This document shows positions 60,060-64,000 of a stretch of DNA of 64,000 nucleotides, piece by piece. The stretch comes from Caulobacter sp. Its GTDB lineage: Bacteria > Pseudomonadota > Alphaproteobacteria > Caulobacterales > Caulobacteraceae. Made by a program: the position numbers and the translations under genes. The notes under the pieces were generated by a model. The model saw nothing but the letters and a program-made list of their open reading frames with translations, was not told the origin of the DNA and ran no database searches. How positions within the stretch are numbered: the first letter of the stretch is position 1; each line of letters opens with the position of its first letter. The DNA is taken from positions 18,584 to 82,583 of the forward strand of contig JAHBYC010000011.1 of NCBI GenBank assembly GCA_019636175.1. The letters are read 5' to 3'.

Positions 60060-60818
60060 GTGAGCCGGAAGCCGCCCGTCATCATGGTCCACGGCGCCTT
60101 TTGCGGCGGCTGGGTGTTTGACGACTTCCGCAAGCCCTTCGAGGCCGCCGGCCACAGGGTTGTGACCCCCGATCTCGGTGGTCGCGCCAGCGGCGTCAGT
60201 CCCGCGGGTCAGTCGATGCGCGACTACGCCGACGAGATTGTCGCCCTGTGCCGGGCCTGCGAGACGCCACCCGTGTTGATCGGCCACTCGCTTGGCGGAC
60301 TGGTGGTGCAGCTGGCCGCCGCGCGGGTCCCGTTGGCCTCCCTGATCCTGCTGGCGCCGTCGGCGCCCTGGGGGGTCTATGGCTCGACCATGGAAGAGGG
60401 CGTGTCGGCCGTCAGCCTCTACGCTCTGGGACCCTTCTGGCTCCAGGCGATCGGGCCGGACTACCACCTCGCCAGCACCTACAGCCTGGATCGGCTGGAC
60501 CGCGCCGCCCGCAAGACCCTCTATGGCCGCATGACGCCGGAAAGCGGGCGAGCGCTGTGGGAAACGCTGAACTGGTGGCTCGATCCCTTCATGACCACCC
60601 GGGCTCCGTCCCGGCTGGACGCTCCTGTCCTGGCCGTGGCGGGCGGCCGCGACATCATCCACCCTGCCTCCACGGTGCGCCAGACCGCCAACCGACTTGG
60701 CGGCGAGACCATCGTCTTTGACGACATGAGCCACTGGCTTCCCGGCGAGCCGGGTTGGGACGAGGTGGCCGCCCGTTGCCTCGACTGGCTGGCGGGGCGG
60801 TCAAGAACCGCGGCGTAA
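60060..60818 (+). CDS. Alpha/beta hydrolase
   Basis: A 252-residue cytosolic hydrolase starting at GTG 60060 (SRKPPVIMVHGAFCGGWVFDDF). Nucleophile elbow LIGHSLGGLVVQLA, Asp in AGGRDIIHPAS and His in DDMSHWLPGEPGW complete the catalytic triad. It is similar in type to the hydrolase half of the preceding fusion, so it may be a distant duplicate. Substrate unknown. A long open frame extends upstream but is only the other frame of the low-complexity tail. Confidence 0.85.
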   Translation: MSRKPPVIMVHGAFCGGWVFDDFRKPFEAAGHRVVTPDLGGRASGVSPAGQSMRDYADEIVALCRACETPPVLIGHSLGGLVVQLAAARVPLASLILLAPSAPWGVYGSTMEEGVSAVSLYALGPFWLQAIGPDYHLASTYSLDRLDRAARKTLYGRMTPESGRALWETLNWWLDPFMTTRAPSRLDAPVLAVAGGRDIIHPASTVRQTANRLGGETIVFDDMSHWLPGEPGWDEVAARCLDWLAGRSRTAA

Positions 60819-60822
60819 CCGG

Positions 60823-61356
60823 CTATTTGCTGACGATCTTCGAGGTGAAGACCGCGCCGATCGACTGCGGCCCCCTGATCTCGCCGCCCCGACTGACATC
60901 GACCACCTGCAGTTCAGAGGCGTTCAGGTCGCGATACATCAGTTTCCGAACCGGCTGCGGCGGCTGGTAGCTCTTCCAGCCCTCGAGACGGCCCAGCACG
61001 AAGGCGATCACCGGCCCGCCATCGACGCCAAGCACGAAGACCTTGCAGTTGGGCTGCCCTGGCTCGGCTGCGACCAGCAGCTGCCCCGGCGCCGCCGCCA
61101 CGCCCCACCAGTCGACCCGGGTCGCGTTCGGATAGAAGGTTTTCTGCAGCATGGGATGGATGGCGGGCGAACCGGTTAACCCCTCCCGCCGGGCGATGGC
61201 CGCTGTGGCCCCCGGCTCGCCTCGGGCCGCGGCAATGGCGTTGCAGGTCCGGACCGCTTGCTCGGTCGCCGTATCGATGGACCTGGGGGCCTGGGCCGTG
61301 GCGGCTCCGGCGGCGAGAAGGATCAGGAGGGCGCTCAGGGCGGGAAGGCTACGCAT
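60823..61356 (-). CDS. Secreted protein, one of a related pair
   Basis: A 177-residue protein with signal peptide RSLPALSALLILLAAGAATAQA. The mature part has CNAIAAARGEPGATAAIARREGL, then WWGVAAAPGQLLVAAEPGQPNCKVFVLG and FTSKIVSK at the end. It resembles the protein at 61476 along its length (two cysteines, KVFVLGVDG / NVFLLGVPG, LEGWKSYQ / LSGWKEFS, RKLMY / RRLMY). I do not recognise the family. Export to the periplasm is likely. Confidence 0.72.
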   Translation of the reverse strand: MRSLPALSALLILLAAGAATAQAPRSIDTATEQAVRTCNAIAAARGEPGATAAIARREGLTGSPAIHPMLQKTFYPNATRVDWWGVAAAPGQLLVAAEPGQPNCKVFVLGVDGGPVIAFVLGRLEGWKSYQPPQPVRKLMYRDLNASELQVVDVSRGGEIRGPQSIGAVFTSKIVSK

Positions 61357-61475
61357 CGAAACTCCACAACACGAACAACACTGGCGCCAGTGTGCCGGGC
61401 TCCCGCGGTCGACGCGCCCCCAGAAAGCGGGGGAAAGGCCTCCAGCAACCGGCGGACTGCCGGGGCCGCGGCGGT

Positions 61476-62012
61476 CTAGTCCCTGACGATCTTCACCTGG
61501 AACAGGGCCCCGATCGCCTGCGGCGCCGAAATCTGACCGCCGTCGTGCATATCGACCACCAGGTTCAGTCCTCCGCCCTTGGGCAGATACATCAACCGGC
61601 GGATCGGATCGTTGAGAGAAAACTCCTTCCAGCCGCTCAGGTCGGACGCCACCGCATTGAGCGCCGGGCGACCTGGAACGCCCAGCAGGAAGACGTTGCA
61701 TGTGGCCTGGCTGCGGTCCACGGCGATCAGGATCGCGCCCCTCGGCGACTGCAGGCCCAGCCAGACGATGGGGCCGGAGTCGGGAAACAGTTTGCTCTCC
61801 AGCAGGGCCGGCACGACCGGCGAGGCGTTCAGCCCCCCTCGCTGGACCGCCGCGGCGACCGCCGACGGCTCCAGACCCGCCTCAACCAGGTTTCGACAGA
61901 TGCCCACGCCGCGTCCCACGGCGACATTCAGGGGATCGACGGCCTGGGCGTTTGCCCCGGACGGGCCCATGGCCGCCAGAAACAGCCCCGCCACCGCGAT
62001 CAGTCCTCGCAT
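61476..62012 (-). CDS. Secreted protein, one of a related pair
   Basis: A 178-residue protein with signal peptide RGLIAVAGLFLAAMGPSGANA. Its layout and several blocks match the protein downstream at 60823: an N-terminal helix with Cys, VAAAVQRGGLNASPVVPALLESK, AILIAVDRSQATCNVFLLG and ISAPQAIGALFQVKIVRD. The two are separated by 119 bases and run in the same direction, pointing to an old tandem duplication. No enzymatic motif is seen. Confidence 0.72.
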   Translation of the reverse strand: MRGLIAVAGLFLAAMGPSGANAQAVDPLNVAVGRGVGICRNLVEAGLEPSAVAAAVQRGGLNASPVVPALLESKLFPDSGPIVWLGLQSPRGAILIAVDRSQATCNVFLLGVPGRPALNAVASDLSGWKEFSLNDPIRRLMYLPKGGGLNLVVDMHDGGQISAPQAIGALFQVKIVRD

Positions 62013-62094
62013 CTGCGCCTCCAACCCGCTTCAGACTTTCCGGACTGGCAATGTCATCGGGACCCTGGCGGGCGGCATCATCCGGAAGGGGGGC

Positions 62095-62421
62095 TCAGGC
62101 CGACGGACTGCTGAACAGTCGAAGACCGACGATGCCGGCGACGATCAGACCGATACAGGCCACTCTCGCGACCGTCGCCGGCTCGCGGAACAGCAGGATT
62201 CCGACCACCACGGTCCCCACAGCGCCGATCCCGGTCCAGACCGCATAGGCGGTTCCCAGCGGCAGGCTGCGGATCGACCAGCCCAGCATGGCCATCGAGA
62301 TGATCAGGCAGATGATCGTCCAGACTGAGGGCCAGAGCCGGGTGAAGCCTTCTGAAAATTTCAGGCCGACGGCCCAGCCGGTTTCAAACAGGCCGGCGAT
62401 GATGACAAGGATCCAGGCCAA
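62095..62421 (-). CDS. SMR-family exporter (SugE/Gdx type)
   Basis: A 108-residue four-helix transporter: [33 protein letters not shown], with the membrane Glu of the family (GLFETGW) and [18 protein letters not shown] in helix 3. The GWAVGLK and WTGIG signatures mark the SugE/Gdx branch, whose members export guanidinium with protons. The start is TTG 62421, set seven bases after GGGGAGG; a longer frame adds 27 Arg/Pro-rich residues with no family match. No guanidine riboswitch was noticed upstream. Confidence 0.85.
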   Translation of the reverse strand: MAWILVIIAGLFETGWAVGLKFSEGFTRLWPSVWTIICLIISMAMLGWSIRSLPLGTAYAVWTGIGAVGTVVVGILLFREPATVARVACIGLIVAGIVGLRLFSSPSA

Positions 62422-62460
62422 GGCGCGCCTCCCCGGCGCTCGCTGGGCGCCAAAATTGAA

Positions 62461-62487
62461 AGGCCGGCGGGGTGAACCCGCCGGCCT
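62461..62487 (-). terminator. Rho-independent terminator of the gene at 62518
   Basis: Eleven-base perfect arms AGGCCGGCGGG / CCCGCCGGCCT with a five-base loop, followed on the minus strand by TTTCAATTTT. It lies 31 bases after the stop codon. Confidence 0.82.
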
Positions 62488-62517
62488 CGATGTTCCTGAC
62501 AAGGTCCCGGAGCGAGC

Positions 62518-63195
62518 CTAGTTGGGAATGAAGGTGTAGATCAGTTCGGTCTGATCGTACTTCTTGTTGATGGGCTCGCCGCCGACCTTGCGGGTGGTCA
62601 GCAGCAGCAGGACTTCGCGGCCCTCGGCGGTGTTGTTTTCCCACTTGCGGGTGCTGCGTTCCATGTCGGTGGTCCGCTTGGCGTTGTCCTCGAGGGTGAA
62701 GCCCCGATAGATCGCCCAGGCGTGCAGGTCATCGATGGTCGCCACCAGCCCGTCGATCGGATGCTGGATCAGCACGGTGCAGACCCGCGGATTGCTGCTG
62801 GAGTCGCTGACAAAGGCCTTGTAGCCCTTGGCCCACTGCATCTCGAACTGGCCGCGCTTCTTCTTGTAGCCCAGGGCCGGCGCCAGCTTTTCGAGCTCGC
62901 CGCCGCGCACCGACGGCATGCAGAGGTTTTCAAGCTGGCTGCGGAACATCACCGCGGTGGCCTCGGTCGGGGCGGGCGGCGGGGCCGGCGGCGGCTCGGG
63001 GACCGGGGGCGCGACGGGCGCTTCCGGCGCGGCGGGAACCGCGACCACCGGCGGGACGGCGGGATCGGCGGGCGGAGCCGGCTCGGGAGCAGGCATCGGC
63101 ATGGGCGCGGGTTCGGGGGCCGGCTGGGCTTCCTGGGCGAAAGCCGAGGCGGTCAGGGACCCGGCGGCGAGGACGGCGAAAATGGCGGCGCGCAT
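62518..63195 (-). CDS. Secreted protein with a Pro/Ala-rich linker
   Basis: A 225-residue exported protein: signal peptide RAAIFAVLAAGSLTASAFA, a linker of about 55 residues that is nearly only Pro, Ala, Val and Glu, and a folded domain of about 145 residues (FRSQLENLCMPSVRGGELEKLAPALGYKKKRGQF, VCTVLIQHPIDGLVATIDDLHAWAIYRGF). The two cysteines could form a disulfide. Pro-rich linkers of this type often span the periplasm. I do not recognise the domain. It ends with a strong terminator. Confidence 0.75.
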   Translation of the reverse strand: MRAAIFAVLAAGSLTASAFAQEAQPAPEPAPMPMPAPEPAPPADPAVPPVVAVPAAPEAPVAPPVPEPPPAPPPAPTEATAVMFRSQLENLCMPSVRGGELEKLAPALGYKKKRGQFEMQWAKGYKAFVSDSSSNPRVCTVLIQHPIDGLVATIDDLHAWAIYRGFTLEDNAKRTTDMERSTRKWENNTAEGREVLLLLTTRKVGGEPINKKYDQTELIYTFIPN

Positions 63196-63303
63196 GGGAT
63201 CAGACCCTTCCTTCAGACTGGCGGTCGCCATCAAAGACCGCGAAGCAGCCTGCTGCAACCTGCCAACGATTGAATCTCCGTCAAAGATTGACGAAAGTAG
63301 TTT

Positions 63304-63567
63304 TCAGCTCGCCTCGACGGCGTGCTCGGCCAGAATGGTCAGGCCGGCCGGGGTCACGTCGGCGAAGCCGCCCTGAACCTCGAAGGTGCGGGTGCTGGCG
63401 CCGTTGACCACCGTCACCATACCTTCTCGCAGAGCCGTCATGAACGGGGCATGACCGGCGAGCACGCCGAAGTCGCCCTCGACGCCGGGAGCGTCGACGC
63501 GATCAACATCGCCGGCGAAGACTTCACGCTCGGGAGCGACCAGGGAAAAGTGCAGCTTGTCAGCCAT
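63304..63567 (-). CDS. atpC: ATP synthase epsilon subunit, short form
   Basis: An 87-residue epsilon subunit of F1. The N-terminal beta domain is complete (KLHFSLVAPEREVFAGDVDRVDAPGVEGDFGVLAGHAPFMTALREG and the strands up to LTILAEHAVEAS). The C-terminal helical hairpin that inhibits the E. coli enzyme (139 residues) is absent. The ATG overlaps the TAA of the small gene upstream. It is the last gene of the ATP synthase operon in this window. Confidence 0.93.
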   Translation of the reverse strand: MADKLHFSLVAPEREVFAGDVDRVDAPGVEGDFGVLAGHAPFMTALREGMVTVVNGASTRTFEVQGGFADVTPAGLTILAEHAVEAS

Positions 63568-63800
63568 TATTCCACCGCCTCCAATGCGGCGTCGATATCT
63601 TCATCCGTCTGCAGCTCGGTGCCGCAGAAGGGGCAGAACTGGACGGTGAAGAAGAGGCTCCCCTCCTCACCGTCCTGTTCGGTCCGGCCCGCGTTGAGCA
63701 GGATCAGACCGCTTTCATGTTCCAGCAGCGCCGCCTCGGAGCTCGCCCCGAGGCAGGTCTCCATATCGTCACAGCAGTAGCCGGCGGCGACATCGTCCAT
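63567..63800 (-). CDS. Small cysteine-rich protein between atpD and atpC
   Basis: A 77-residue protein. Cysteines occur as YCCDDMETC near the N-terminus and FCPFCG near the C-terminus, a pair of motifs that could bind zinc. It is acidic. The gene starts eight bases after atpD and overlaps atpC by one base (TAATG), so it is made with the ATP synthase. Function unknown; an assembly or regulatory role is only suggested by position. Confidence 0.75.
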   Translation of the reverse strand: MDDVAAGYCCDDMETCLGASSEAALLEHESGLILLNAGRTEQDGEEGSLFFTVQFCPFCGTELQTDEDIDAALEAVE

Positions 63801-63807
63801 CGCTGGC

Positions 63808-64000
63808 TTACGCTTCCTGCGCCATCTTCTCGGCCTTGGCCACCGCTTCCTCGATGGTGCCGACCATGTAGAAGGCGCCCTCCGGCAGGTGGTCGTACTC
63901 GCCGTCGCAGATGGCTTTGAACGAACGGATGGTGTCCTTCAGCTCGACGAAGGCGCCGGGGGTGTTGGTGAACTGCTCGGCCACGTGGAAGGGCTGCGAC
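63808..64000 (-). CDS. atpD: ATP synthase beta subunit, C-terminal end
   Basis: The last 63 residues of the F1 beta subunit run in from the right edge: [39 protein letters not shown] and [18 protein letters not shown] are the normal ending, with the DHLPE-AFYMVG block of the DELSEED-domain side. The gene is partial because of the window edge. Confidence 0.95.
   Translation of the reverse strand, partial: SQPFHVAEQFTNTPGAFVELKDTIRSFKAICDGEYDHLPEGAFYMVGTIEEAVAKAEKMAQEA

Noticed and set aside
59577-60060. Arg/Pro-rich protein in another frame of the rppH tail
   Set aside because: It is the shadow of the Lys/Ala/Pro-rich tail in a GC-rich frame and has no start signal.
62095-62502. Long N-terminus for the SMR exporter
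   Set aside because: The extra 27 residues are Arg/Pro-rich with no family match, and a strong ribosome binding site precedes TTG 62421.

Overview
The window is a GC-rich (roughly two-thirds G+C by eye) chromosomal segment of an alphaproteobacterium, most likely a member of the Caulobacterales (Caulobacter, Phenylobacterium or Brevundimonas type). The pointers are the proA-nadD-rsfS-rlmH-M23-ctpA-rppH neighbourhood, atpD/atpC, a GcrA-family protein, and the style of the envelope genes. The genus is an inference from gene content and was not tested.

Layout. 1-7.5 kb: chromosomal genes (MFS transporter cut by the window edge, methyltransferase, flavoprotein, two peptidoglycan enzymes, nitroreductase). 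7.6-11.4 kb: a three-gene operon encoding a TIR-transmembrane-TPR protein, an unrecognised 219-residue protein and a TPR / SLOG-like / degenerate class III cyclase protein; this looks like a nucleotide-signalling or defence unit. 11.4-17.5 kb: Crp/Fnr regulator, then surface-polysaccharide genes (acyltransferase with SGNH domain, flippase, AT-rich methyltransferase, 2OG oxygenase) with two long palindromes between converging genes.

17.5-37.05 kb: a virion module of a T7-type podovirus, almost entirely on the minus strand. From right to left it has a small head protein, portal, Bbp19-like protein, scaffold, capsid, head protein, tail tubular A, tail tubular B, GNAT-like protein, two internal virion proteins (one with a lysozyme-like end), four accessory secreted or lipoprotein genes (one broken), an esterase tailspike, a second adhesin, holin, endolysin, nested spanins and an XhlA-like protein. 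I see no integrase, terminase, phage RNA polymerase or replication gene. The same promoter-like element recurs before five of its transcription units.

37.3-40.5 kb: a KaiC-like double ATPase followed by a hybrid histidine kinase. 40.5-42.7 kb: a lambda-like control region with a GcrA-family protein, a Cro/YdaS-like protein, a divergent S24 repressor, four 17-bp operators and two small genes. A fifth copy of the operator lies inside the virion module (36376-36392), which ties the two regions together and suggests one regulated, particle-producing unit or a decaying prophage split around KaiC/HK.

42.7-64 kb: housekeeping genes: PKHD hydroxylase, M28 peptidase, GreA-type factor, thiolase, S33 hydrolase, proA-nadD, hybrid kinase, rsfS-rlmH, an M23-like/S41/YibQ-type envelope cluster, an RppH fused to an alpha/beta hydrolase, two related secreted proteins, an SMR exporter and the end of the ATP synthase operon (atpD-small gene-atpC). 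No tRNA, rRNA, CRISPR array or insertion sequence transposase was recognised.
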